Shown here: one piece after another, positions 19,993-28,591 of the stretch
Layout: every line of letters begins with the position of its first letter
Position numbering within the stretch: the stretch's first letter is position 1
Origin: Mycobacterium sp.
Lineage (GTDB): Bacteria; Actinomycetota; Actinomycetes; Mycobacteriales; Mycobacteriaceae
Assembly (NCBI GenBank): GCA_021732005.1
Contig: JAKFVT010000041.1
Location: 18,264-82,263, forward strand
Length of the DNA: 64,000 bases
Direction of reading: 5' to 3'
The notes under the pieces: generated by a model
Seen by the model: the letters and a program-made list of their open reading frames with translations, nothing else
Told to the model about the DNA's origin: nothing
Databases searched by the model: none
Position numbers and translations under genes: made by a program

Positions 19993-22900
19993 ATGGACAC
20001 TGCCCTCGGGGGGTCTGGCCATGCATTTCGACGTCAACCTGCGATGTCCTCACGGCGCCGTGCGATCGGCGGCCCCGTCCGAGGTGTCGTTCCGGCCGTG
20101 ACGACTCCGGTTCTGGATCTCGGCGGCCGTGTCGTCGACCGCCGGAACGAGCTCGCCGATCTCCGAGCCGCGGTCGACGCGGCGGGACGTACCGGCGGGG
20201 CGTGTCTGCTGCTGAGCGGCGCGCCGGGCGTCGGCAAGTCGACGCTCATCCACGCTTTCGGCATCGAGGCATCCCGGGGTGGGTGTGTATTCGGCTACGG
20301 GAGATGCCGGGCTGACGCACCGGCGCCGTATTCGGCGTTGTCCGTAGCACTGGGCTCGATCGTGCGCACCATGCAGGCCACCGGCCCGGCCGAACGCACC
20401 CGGTGGCAAGCCGAACTCGTCGCCGAGATGTCGGGGTTCGCGGGCATTCTCGCCGAACTCGTACCCGAATTGGCCTCGCTGCTAGGCGAATTCGCGGATC
20501 CGGCCGAACTCGACGCCGCGGACTCTCGACACCAGCTGCACCGCGCCATCATCCGGCTGCTAGCTGCCACCGCGTCGTATCGACCGGTGGTGCTGGCGAT
20601 CGACGACCTTCAGTGGGCCGACCGGGACACGCTACTGCTGTTGGCTGAACTGTTGACGGTGTCGCTGCGCAACGTCCTGGTTCTCGGCGCCCACCGGCAG
20701 GGCGAGTTCGATCCGGCCGGGGTCGCCCTCAAATTGGATAGCCTGCAGGCTATCCAGCTCGAACCTCTGGCCCTCAGCGATATCGAAGAGCTGCTGGCCG
20801 ATGTGTGCGGCCGCAGTGTGGACATGGGCGACGTGGCCGCCGAGTTTCATCATCGGACAGGCGGCAACCCGCTGCATGTCCGGCAACTGTTCTACCGGGC
20901 CCAACGCGAAGGCGCGCTGGTCCCGGTCGGCCCGGGTGGCCACCCGAGCTGGGACCTGCGCGTACTCACCTCGATCGAGGTGTCCGCCACCACCGCTGAG
21001 TTCCTGGGCCGCTACCTCGACCAGCTTCGCCCGTCGGACCGGGAGGTCTTGAGTTCACTCGCGTGCATCGGGGGCGAATTCGACCTGGAGGACGCCACCG
21101 CCGCGGCCGCACAGTCGCCCGATGTGGTGGCCCGCGCATTATGGGAATGCCTCGAACTCCGGCTGGTCGAGGCGCTCGACGCAGGCGGACAACGGATCAC
21201 CAACGCGATCAGCCACGACGCCCGCTACCGGTTCAGCCACGATCGCGTCGCCGAAGCCGCCCGCGCGGAGCTGTCGGCCGACGATATGCGTGCCATCCAT
21301 TTGCGTTTAGGGCGACGGCTGATCACGCTCGGCGATGACCGAGTCTTCGAGGCGGCGCGCCATGTCGGCATCGCCGGCCTCGAGTCGGCGACCGAGACCG
21401 AGCGCAGGAGCTTCGTCGAGGTCGTGCGTCGAGCGGCTCGAAAAGCTCGGGCGCAGGCCTCATTTCCGCTGGCGCTCGGTTATTGCCGCAGTGCGCTGGA
21501 CTTGTTGGGCGCACAACGCTGGAGCACCGACTTTGCACTGACCCGCGAGCTGCAACTCGCTGCCGCCGACGCCGCATTGCTCGTCGGTGATGTGATGACA
21601 CTCAACGCGTTACTCGACGAGGCCGAACAGTTCCTGCACCAGCCGCCGGACCGGGCGCGTATCGCGTACCTCCGCCTCAAGGGCTGCGTCACCGAGAATC
21701 GTCTGCAGGATGCGCTCGAGATCGGGCTTCAGGCTCTCGCGCAACTCGGCGAACCGGTGGCGACCGACGCGGGCAAACCACGCATGGGCAATGCGATCGT
21801 CCGGATGAAACTGGCGATGCGACGTTGGAGCAACGAACGCCTGTTGGCGCTGCCGCACTGCGATGACGAGCGGGTCGTCGCGCTTCATCCGATCCTCGCC
21901 GAGCTGTGCAACATGGCGGTCCTCATTCGGCCGAACATCTTGCCGTTATTGGTCCGAAAACAACTCGATCTCACCCTGGCCCACGGCCATACGCCCTCCT
22001 CGCCAGTGGTCATCACCGGGTACGGCATCGTGCTGGTGTTGCTCGGCGACCACGCGGGCGCCCAGCGCTTCGGCGAGGTGGGCCGGGCACTCGCGGCGCG
22101 ACCAGAATTCCGTGAGGCCCGTCCGCAGACCGTGTTCATGTATCTGGACTACATCAATCACTGGCGCCACCCCATCCGCGACGGCGTGGCGGAGCTTCGC
22201 AGTGCGGTGGATGCTGCACTCGACCAAGGCGACCAGGAGAACGCCGGTTTCCTGGTCGCGGTCCTGCTCTCGCAGTCGTTCTGGCTTGGTCGTCCGTTGG
22301 CCGAGATCGACGCCCTCGCCAGATCCCTTATCCCGCAAATCCGTTCTCAGCCGGTGCCCAGCGCCCTCTGTCAGGCCGTGCAGCAACTGTGCCTCAACCT
22401 GATGGGGCGCAGCGCCGACCCACTCCTGCTCGCCGGCGAGAGCGGGTACGACGAGCGAGATGTGCTTCCAGCGGCTCGCCGCGAGGGCGATGCCGTGGCC
22501 CTCGCCGCAGCCGCGGCCATGAAGCAGGGGCTGCATTTCTGGTGTGGTGACTACGCCGGCGCGGCCGCCGCCACGCATGAGGCGATCGAGCACATCGACG
22601 GGTTGGCCGGGGTGCCGGCCTCACAGCTTGTGTACCTACTCGGCGCGCTTGGCATGATCCACAGCGCGCCAAAGGATTCCGCGACCGTCCGCTTTGTCCG
22701 CCAGGCTCTGGCGTTGCACCGCAAATGGGCGGCGGGCGCACCGGACAACTATGCGGCGCCCTATGCCCTCATTCAGGGGGCGTGGGCGCGAGCCCGCGGC
22801 CAGAACACCAAGGCCGATCGCTTACTTCACCAGGCGATCGGGCTCGCCGAGGAGAACCAGCTTCCGATCGTGAGCGCATACACCCACGAGGAGGTCGCCG

Positions 22901-24405
22901 TCCTCTACGCCGACACCGGGCGGGCGACGCTCGGTGAGCACATGCTGCGCAGGGCCTACCAGCGATGGCAGAACTTGGGGTTCGTAGTGCGCGCCGACAG
23001 GCTGGCACGGGAGCACCCCTGGCTGCTGCGGCGCGATCTGTCGGGTTCGGGCGGTATCGACCCGGTCGGGGCGCACCAGCTACTCCACTCCCTGTCCGCC
23101 GCGCGGACCGCGGACACTCTGGCCAACATCGTTCTGGGGTCGGTGTCGGACACCACCGGTGCGGATCGGGTCCTGTTCCTCACCGGCGAGCCCGAACACC
23201 TGGAAGTTCGCGCCATCAACGACCGTGGCGCCATCTCGATCGTGGACGGCCCGTGGACCGAAGTTTCCTACGACCCGGCGATCGTGCGTCGAGTGATCGA
23301 CAATGGATCACCCGTGATCGTTGCCGCTGATCGCGCAGCAACGACCCCTTCGGTCCTAGCATCCCCGATCCGATTGCACGACAACATAATCGGTGTGATC
23401 TACGCCGAGAAGGGCGAATCTGGAGGAGTTTTCAGCGGCGACCACGAGCAGGCGGTCGTTTTCTTGTGCGCGCAAGCAGCGGCTCCCCTCTGGAACTTTC
23501 AACTCGAGGCACGACTTCGGGCCGCCGACGAGTACCGGCAGTCGCTGATGGACGTCCAGTCGCGATTCGTGCCGAACGAACTCCTGCGCATCCTCGACAT
23601 CGACGACCTCCGGCGCGTCCGCAGCGGCTACCGGGTCGAACGCGAAATGACGGTGCTCATCAGCGATATCCGTAGTTACACCACGATGATCGAGGATATG
23701 AACGTCGGCGAGGCGGGCAACCTGGCGACGGACTTTCTGCGAGCCATGGAATTGCCGATCATCAGCTACAACGGCATGATCCAAGACATGCGCGGCGACG
23801 AGATCGTCGCCGTCTTCGATTCCGAGCCCGACGCGGTGCGCGCGGGGTTGGGCATGCTGCGCTCCTTGCACGATCACAACCAAGAGCGCAAAGCACTCGG
23901 CTCGCAGGAGCTGCGGGCCGGCATCGGGATCACCACCGGCACGGTGGGGGTCGGCCTGGTTGGTGGAGTCAATCGCATGGTTCTCACCATCATCGGTGAC
24001 TCAGTTAACCTCGCTGCGCGTATCGAGAGCACCAACAAGCGTTACGGCTCGGCGTTGCTGATCTCCGATCAGACCCATGCGCGAATTGCCCACTTGGCGG
24101 AGTTCGACGTCCGCCGTATGGAACGGGTCAAGGTGGTCAACCGCCGCCAGCAGGTGACGATTTATGAAGTCTACGAATCGGATTCGGCTGCACTGCGAGA
24201 GGCGAAGCGTGCGGCACAGCCCGCCTTCGACGAAGCCTTCGCCCTGTTCGACGCGGGCGACGTCGAGAAGGCCCGCGCCGCGTTCGAACGCTGCCGAAAG
24301 TTGCTGCCCGACGATCCTGTTGCGCCGTTGCACTTGGCTCACTGTGATGCGATGACGCGTGGCGAAATGGACCCCGGCCAAGAAATCGTTCTCCTGAGCA
24401 AGTAG
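19993..24405 (+). CDS. AAA-GAF-nucleotide cyclase multidomain protein
   Basis: This 1470-residue protein couples an STAND/LuxR-like ATPase to a class III cyclase. Walker A GAPGVGKS lies at residues 76-83 and Walker B AIDDLQWAD near 200. A long helical repeat region follows (about 400-1020), then a GAF domain (about 1032-1172), the cyclase domain (about 1217-1392) and a TPR-like tail. In the cyclase, metal ligands D1225 and D1269 and transition-state N1339 and R1343 are present. The position usually held by the base-selecting Lys is D1265, and T1332 fills the other base-selecting place. The product, cAMP, cGMP or none, is thus uncertain. The ATG at 19993 is only 2 bases after a TAGTAT -10-like box (19985-19990), so the real start could be ATG 20044. 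Confidence 0.85.
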   Translation: MDTALGGSGHAFRRQPAMSSRRRAIGGPVRGVVPAVTTPVLDLGGRVVDRRNELADLRAAVDAAGRTGGACLLLSGAPGVGKSTLIHAFGIEASRGGCVFGYGRCRADAPAPYSALSVALGSIVRTMQATGPAERTRWQAELVAEMSGFAGILAELVPELASLLGEFADPAELDAADSRHQLHRAIIRLLAATASYRPVVLAIDDLQWADRDTLLLLAELLTVSLRNVLVLGAHRQGEFDPAGVALKLDSLQAIQLEPLALSDIEELLADVCGRSVDMGDVAAEFHHRTGGNPLHVRQLFYRAQREGALVPVGPGGHPSWDLRVLTSIEVSATTAEFLGRYLDQLRPSDREVLSSLACIGGEFDLEDATAAAAQSPDVVARALWECLELRLVEALDAGGQRITNAISHDARYRFSHDRVAEAARAELSADDMRAIHLRLGRRLITLGDDRVFEAARHVGIAGLESATETERRSFVEVVRRAARKARAQASFPLALGYCRSALDLLGAQRWSTDFALTRELQLAAADAALLVGDVMTLNALLDEAEQFLHQPPDRARIAYLRLKGCVTENRLQDALEIGLQALAQLGEPVATDAGKPRMGNAIVRMKLAMRRWSNERLLALPHCDDERVVALHPILAELCNMAVLIRPNILPLLVRKQLDLTLAHGHTPSSPVVITGYGIVLVLLGDHAGAQRFGEVGRALAARPEFREARPQTVFMYLDYINHWRHPIRDGVAELRSAVDAALDQGDQENAGFLVAVLLSQSFWLGRPLAEIDALARSLIPQIRSQPVPSALCQAVQQLCLNLMGRSADPLLLAGESGYDERDVLPAARREGDAVALAAAAAMKQGLHFWCGDYAGAAAATHEAIEHIDGLAGVPASQLVYLLGALGMIHSAPKDSATVRFVRQALALHRKWAAGAPDNYAAPYALIQGAWARARGQNTKADRLLHQAIGLAEENQLPIVSAYTHEEVAVLYADTGRATLGEHMLRRAYQRWQNLGFVVRADRLAREHPWLLRRDLSGSGGIDPVGAHQLLHSLSAARTADTLANIVLGSVSDTTGADRVLFLTGEPEHLEVRAINDRGAISIVDGPWTEVSYDPAIVRRVIDNGSPVIVAADRAATTPSVLASPIRLHDNIIGVIYAEKGESGGVFSGDHEQAVVFLCAQAAAPLWNFQLEARLRAADEYRQSLMDVQSRFVPNELLRILDIDDLRRVRSGYRVEREMTVLISDIRSYTTMIEDMNVGEAGNLATDFLRAMELPIISYNGMIQDMRGDEIVAVFDSEPDAVRAGLGMLRSLHDHNQERKALGSQELRAGIGITTGTVGVGLVGGVNRMVLTIIGDSVNLAARIESTNKRYGSALLISDQTHARIAHLAEFDVRRMERVKVVNRRQQVTIYEVYESDSAALREAKRAAQPAFDEAFALFDAGDVEKARAAFERCRKLLPDDPVAPLHLAHCDAMTRGEMDPGQEIVLLSK

Positions 24406-24509
24406 TTCACTACTCCATTTTCAGAATTCGGTGAATTAATTGCGTGCGCGTCGATTTCCTCTGCCATGATCGAGGCGAAATATCTACGACTTGTCGGGGG
24501 TCCGTAGTC
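24406..24509 (+). promoter_or_regulatory. AT-richer leader of the isoprenoid-type gene array
   Basis: This 104-base gap is less GC-rich than its surroundings and is the only sizeable gap in 19993-31618. It contains the small palindrome AATTCGGTGAATT (24425-24437). I cannot define -35/-10 boxes with confidence, but it is the natural place for a promoter or a transcript-processing site of the array. Confidence 0.4.
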
Positions 24510-25274
24510 ATGTATCTGAGTGCAGAGCGGTTTGCCTTGGCCAACCAGGCGGTTCGCGACACTTTCGCGCAGTGCAGCATTGTCTGGCAGGCCATCCCAC
24601 ACTGGGACGTCGGAGACCCGGGCCAGATCAAAGTCGCGAACGGCAAATACGCGCCCCCCGGCTTCAAAAATCTGAAGTTGAGACAAAAAACGTTTCAAGT
24701 CACTCTTGCCCAGGCGAATGGGCCAACGCCGGATGCGCTGCTCACCGAAGTCATGGCCAGGACGAAGGTGCTCGCAAGGCAATTCGACAACGACATATTG
24801 CCGAAGCTCTACAACAACGCCACCCTGAGCGAGTGGACAGACAACACTCCGGCTGACCTCATGACGAAGCTGATCATCGCCCGCGCGCACGTCGAGAATG
24901 GCGGATATCGGGCGCCGTCGTGTCTTATCACGAATACCGTGGGGCTGACCAACCTCAGCCAGTTCTCCAGCGGGACATCAATTCTGGATTCGCTGCTCAC
25001 AGCTGCGAACGTCAATGCACTGCACCGAACCTCGAGGCTCGACGGGGGCGACACCGACACCCGCATCGTCGTTCTGGGGCGGCGGCGCCGGATCGCCCAG
25101 GGCGCAGCGCCAGACGCGTCGCCCGGTGAAGAGCCGGTGGACATCGCGGTCAGTCTTGCGCCCAGTCTCGAAATCGACGGCGAGACCGCTTTGGGCAATA
25201 TTCGGCTCACCGCACGGATCCGGTACGCGTTGAGGATCACGGATGACCTCGGCCTCGCCGGCATCTACCACTGA
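24510..25274 (+). CDS. possible HK97-fold (encapsulin/capsid-like) shell protein
   Basis: This is a 254-residue soluble protein from ATG 24510 with a G-rich ribosome site at 24495-24500. No signal peptide or membrane span is seen. The order of predicted elements resembles HK97-fold shell proteins: an N-terminal helix (3-22), a beta-hairpin like an E-loop (about 48-70), a long spine-like helix (73-100), then an A-domain-like half. In that half, strand CLITNTVGL (138-146), helix SILDSLLTAA (157-166), a loop and strand RIVVLGRR (185-192) are followed by DIAVSLAPSLEIDG (211-224) and a long final strand pair RLTARIRYALRI. This mirrors the encapsulin C-terminal order. No motif proves it, and the alternative is an unknown protein. 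Its end overlaps the polyprenyl synthase by 32 bases. Confidence 0.5.
   Translation: MYLSAERFALANQAVRDTFAQCSIVWQAIPHWDVGDPGQIKVANGKYAPPGFKNLKLRQKTFQVTLAQANGPTPDALLTEVMARTKVLARQFDNDILPKLYNNATLSEWTDNTPADLMTKLIIARAHVENGGYRAPSCLITNTVGLTNLSQFSSGTSILDSLLTAANVNALHRTSRLDGGDTDTRIVVLGRRRRIAQGAAPDASPGEEPVDIAVSLAPSLEIDGETALGNIRLTARIRYALRITDDLGLAGIYH
25232..25235 (+). promoter_or_regulatory. ribosome binding site deciding the polyprenyl synthase start
   Basis: GAGG lies 7 bases before ATG 25243, inside the upstream coding region. It supports the overlapping start over a GTG about 60 bases downstream that lacks such a site, and so supports an N-terminal extension on the synthase. Confidence 0.6.
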
Positions 25275-26445
25275 GCCATCTGCGCGCGGCCCGAAGCCGT
25301 TGGTGGCCCGGCCGCTCGACGATTACCTCGCACTGTGCAAAGAGGCCTGTGACGGTGAGATCGCGCGCCTGTACGGTCCTGGTGAGCGTGATCACGGTGG
25401 CCTCTACGACCTGATCCTCGACTATCCGCTGCGTGGCGGAAAGGCGCTGCGGCCGGCGCTGAGCATCGCGACATGCCTCGGGCTCGGTGGCCATCTCGAG
25501 GCAGTGCTACCCACGGCGGCCACCCTGGAGCTGTACCACAACGCGTTTCTGATCCACGACGATATCGAGGACGAATCCTGGTGGCGGCGCGGCAAACCCA
25601 CGCTGCACATCGACCACGGTGTCCCGATCGCCATCAACGTCGGCGACGCCATGCTCTCGCTGTCACTGCAGCCGCTGCTCGACAACGTCGAGCGAGTGGG
25701 ACTCGGACCAGCACTGCGCATCCTGCGAGCCGTCGCCAAAATGACCCGGCTGACCGTCGACGGCCAAGCTCTGGAACTCGACTGGGTGCGGTCCAACAGC
25801 TGGCGCCTCGACGATGCCGACTACCTGAAGATGGTGGAACTGAAAACCAGTTGGTACACCTTCATCACACCCTTGCAAGCGGGCGCTATCGCGGCCGGGG
25901 TGGGGCCCGAGCGGATGGAGCCGTTGGAGTCCTTCGGACGGCATCTCGGCGCGGCCTTCCAAATCACGGACGACTTGCTCAATCTGCGGGGTGACCCGCA
26001 GGAATACGGCAAGGAGATCGGCGGGGATCTGTGGGAGGGCAAACGAACCCTGATGCTCCTGTACACCTTGCGGCATGCCGAGCCGAAGGATCAGGCTCGC
26101 GTCCTGGCAGTTTTGGCCAAGCGCCGCCCGAGTCCTGACGGCGAGGAACTGACCGACTTGCTCGATCGACTCGCAGCACAAGGCGAACTGTCGCAGTCGG
26201 GGCGCGCCGAGCTCGGAGCTCGCCTGCAGAGCCGCCAGCCCTCGGAGAGCAAGAGCATCAGTGACATTCGCTGGCTGTTCGAATTGATGCACAACGTCGG
26301 ATCCCTGAGGCATGCGCGTGATGTCGCCGCGATACATGCCCAGCGGGCGGCAGCGGTGCTGGCAACTCTCGAATGGTTCCCGCACAGCCGCCACCGCGAC
26401 ATGCTGGCTGATCTCGTCGACTACGTGCATGGGCGCACACGATGA
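25243..26445 (+). CDS. polyprenyl (geranylgeranyl-type) diphosphate synthase
   Basis: This 400-residue trans-isoprenyl diphosphate synthase has the first aspartate motif DDIED near residue 106 and the second, DDLLN, near 243, with Lys/Arg GGKALRP near 64 and the ELYHNAFLIHDD helix. It condenses IPP onto allylic diphosphates. The last 120 residues extend beyond the usual core and hold charged helices. A Ser/Pro/Ala-rich tail of about 20 residues precedes the fold; in encapsulin systems such disordered tails can target cargo, but that is inference. Its start overlaps the shell-like gene by 32 bases, and its stop overlaps the next gene by ATGA. Confidence 0.93.
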   Translation: MTSASPASTTEPSARGPKPLVARPLDDYLALCKEACDGEIARLYGPGERDHGGLYDLILDYPLRGGKALRPALSIATCLGLGGHLEAVLPTAATLELYHNAFLIHDDIEDESWWRRGKPTLHIDHGVPIAINVGDAMLSLSLQPLLDNVERVGLGPALRILRAVAKMTRLTVDGQALELDWVRSNSWRLDDADYLKMVELKTSWYTFITPLQAGAIAAGVGPERMEPLESFGRHLGAAFQITDDLLNLRGDPQEYGKEIGGDLWEGKRTLMLLYTLRHAEPKDQARVLAVLAKRRPSPDGEELTDLLDRLAAQGELSQSGRAELGARLQSRQPSESKSISDIRWLFELMHNVGSLRHARDVAAIHAQRAAAVLATLEWFPHSRHRDMLADLVDYVHGRTR

Positions 26446-26900
26446 GCCCCGAAGAGATGGCCGGGATGCTTGCGGAACTCGAGCGAGTTCGTGAGCTCAC
26501 CCTCGACCTCATCGAGCGAGAAACACCGCACCTGCAACCAGCCCCACCCCACGAGGCCGACGCGACGGAGCGGGCCATGTTCGACCTGCTGATGAGAGCG
26601 CGCCGCGCGGTCCTCGGCAACCCCGGCGCCGCCCGGCGGTTGCATGACCTTCTCGTTGCCGAGGGACGCCGCTATGCCGACACCCCCCGCGGAGGGCGAC
26701 TGCGCGATGGACTGGCGGCGTCCGAATCGGTGGAGAACCTCCGCCGGGTCTGGGAGATGGTGAGCCTCAACGCTCTCGGCGGCCCCGCCGCGCCCAGCGG
26801 AACCCCGGACGCCTGGGCCGATCTGCTGGTCGACGCTCTCGTCGGGCAGGGCCTCGACGAGAGCACCCTGGCGCGGCTGCGGCCCGAGGGGTTCACATGA
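26442..26900 (+). CDS. helical protein of unknown function
   Basis: This 152-residue, almost wholly helical, charged protein starts MSPEEMAGMLAELERVRELT. No family, signal or membrane segment is recognised. It overlaps the polyprenyl synthase stop and the following start by ATGA at both ends, so it is made in step with them and is probably a partner protein. Confidence 0.75.
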   Translation: MSPEEMAGMLAELERVRELTLDLIERETPHLQPAPPHEADATERAMFDLLMRARRAVLGNPGAARRLHDLLVAEGRRYADTPRGGRLRDGLAASESVENLRRVWEMVSLNALGGPAAPSGTPDAWADLLVDALVGQGLDESTLARLRPEGFT

Positions 26901-27172
26901 CACTCACCGATCCGCGTGAAGCGCTTGCCGACAACAGCGATTTCATCGGCTACCTGGTCGGTCTCGCCGCCCTGGCCGACATGGTTCGCGCTCTGGCCTC
27001 CGACACCGATCATCGCGTCGAGCCGGTACGGGACTGCGATGACTTCCGATATGCCCTGCTCGGGCTCGCCAGCATAGGCGCGGCCGTCGAACGGATGGCC
27101 AAATGCGTTACCCAACAGCCTGATATGACTGTCATGCCGGACTCGGCCGCCGCATCAAGGTTTCTGCGATGA
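26897..27172 (+). CDS. small helical protein of unknown function
   Basis: This 91-residue protein has two amphipathic helical stretches (about 15-35 and 48-70, the second with ALLGLASIGAAVERM). No family recognised. Four-base overlaps link it to both neighbours. It could be an adaptor within the array. Confidence 0.72.
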   Translation: MTLTDPREALADNSDFIGYLVGLAALADMVRALASDTDHRVEPVRDCDDFRYALLGLASIGAAVERMAKCVTQQPDMTVMPDSAAASRFLR

Positions 27173-28191
27173 GCACCGCGCTCGCGCGCAGCGACTTCCT
27201 GCGAACCCCGGTCCTGGCCGCCGCCCGACCGGCGGGCTTCAAGGAGTGGCACCACTTCGTGATCCACGGTCACGGTGTGCGAGTCTTGATCAACTTCAGC
27301 CTCAACAACCAAGTCTTCGGGGCGGACGAAGTCCGGCCGGCACCCCGCGTCATCGTGATCGCACACGACGAGAACTGGACCGGTGCCATTGAGCGGTTCA
27401 ACGGGGACGCGATCGAGGTCTCGGCCGATCTCGGCAACCTGGCGATCGGCAACAACCGGATGACCGTACAGGCCGACGGCTACCGCCTGTCAATAGATCT
27501 GCCCGACAATGATATTCAGGGCGAGCTACATTTCGTTCCGACCAGCCGACCATTCGTGGTTCGCAACGAACCGGCGGGTGAGGGCCGGATCAGCTGGCTG
27601 TTCGTGCCACGACTGCGCGCGCAGGGTTGGCTGCACATCGGCGGCCAGCATCACCGATTCGACGACGACCTGGCCTATCACGACCACAACTGGGGCCGAT
27701 TCCGGTGGGGCGACGACTTCGGCTGGACCTGGGGAACCATCTTGCCCACTGCCCCCGAAGACCCGTGGTCGATGGTGTTCGTCGAGATAACCGACCGGAA
27801 CTGGCTGCGGTCGGTATCGCGATCGCTCTACGTCTGGCGCCACGACGAACCCGCCGCGATATTCCGGCATGCGGCAGTACAGGCACGCTCAGACGGCAGG
27901 CTCACCCGCGCGGCCGATTGCACGTTGCCCCCTCCGATGCGCCTACTGCTCGACGGCGAGATACCCGGTGTGCCAGAGCGGGTAACGGTCACCGCGGCAC
28001 GTGCGGGCGATTCAGTACATGCCGAGTTCGATTCGCGTTCCTATGCTCGCCTGGCGCAACCGAGCGAAACCCGCCTCGATCGATCGACCGTGCTTTGTGA
28101 AACAGACGGGACGGTTCGGGTGAACGGCACGATCAAGGGCGAGGACTTCAAGTTCGTCGGTACCGGTGTATTCGAGTTCCTCTATGGCTGA
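27169..28191 (+). CDS. CrtC-like (carotenoid 1,2-hydratase/lipocalin-fold) protein
   Basis: This 340-residue, beta-rich protein has the motif YHDHNWGRF near residue 171 and a WGDDFGWTWG run just after it. These are typical of the CrtC/AttH-like superfamily, which includes hydroxyneurosporene synthase (adds water to carotenoid double bonds) and proteins that act on terpenoids. No signal peptide. The neighbouring polyprenyl synthase and desaturase-like enzyme support action on an isoprenoid. Start and stop overlap both neighbours. Confidence 0.75.
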   Translation: MSTALARSDFLRTPVLAAARPAGFKEWHHFVIHGHGVRVLINFSLNNQVFGADEVRPAPRVIVIAHDENWTGAIERFNGDAIEVSADLGNLAIGNNRMTVQADGYRLSIDLPDNDIQGELHFVPTSRPFVVRNEPAGEGRISWLFVPRLRAQGWLHIGGQHHRFDDDLAYHDHNWGRFRWGDDFGWTWGTILPTAPEDPWSMVFVEITDRNWLRSVSRSLYVWRHDEPAAIFRHAAVQARSDGRLTRAADCTLPPPMRLLLDGEIPGVPERVTVTAARAGDSVHAEFDSRSYARLAQPSETRLDRSTVLCETDGTVRVNGTIKGEDFKFVGTGVFEFLYG

Positions 28192-28591
28192 ACAGGTGTC
28201 GTCGCTATTCCGGCGGTCAGTCGAGCATCTCGAGGACGATGTGCCCTCCAGTTACCGGTTGCTGGTTGCCGAAATCGGCCTGCTGGTCGTCGAACTCGAC
28301 GTCGGCGACGACGTGTTTTCGGTCCACGCCACAGGTGATCGACTCCAGGTGTCGAGCGGCCCTGCGCAGACGGCCAGGGTCCGGATCGAAACATCACGAG
28401 CCGCCATTCTCGATCTGATCGACGCCAAAGTCGGACTCGACGAGGCCGTGGAGACCGGCACGGTGTCGATACGCGGTTCCCTCGATGACGTTCAGCGCGC
28501 ACACGACACACTGCTGGCCTACATACACGGCGCGGTCCGGGCGGCCTCGGTACCCACGCTGCTGTCCCAACTCCGGGCGGGTGCACCATGA
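28184..28591 (+). CDS. SCP2-like lipid-binding protein
   Basis: This 135-residue protein starts at ATG 28184, overlapping the CrtC-like stop by 8 bases; an earlier in-frame start would add only MYSSSS. The second half follows the SCP2 sterol-carrier pattern (VRIETSRAAILDLIDAK, then VSIRGSLDDV and an AYIHGAVRAAS helix). Such domains bind lipids in a hydrophobic tunnel and could present an isoprenoid to the FAD enzyme encoded next. That role is inferred. Confidence 0.7.
   Translation: MAEQVSSLFRRSVEHLEDDVPSSYRLLVAEIGLLVVELDVGDDVFSVHATGDRLQVSSGPAQTARVRIETSRAAILDLIDAKVGLDEAVETGTVSIRGSLDDVQRAHDTLLAYIHGAVRAASVPTLLSQLRAGAP

Noticed and set aside
24510..25274. Prophage capsid remnant
   Set aside because: No terminase, portal, protease, tail or integrase genes are near; the neighbours are metabolic genes in tight coupling.
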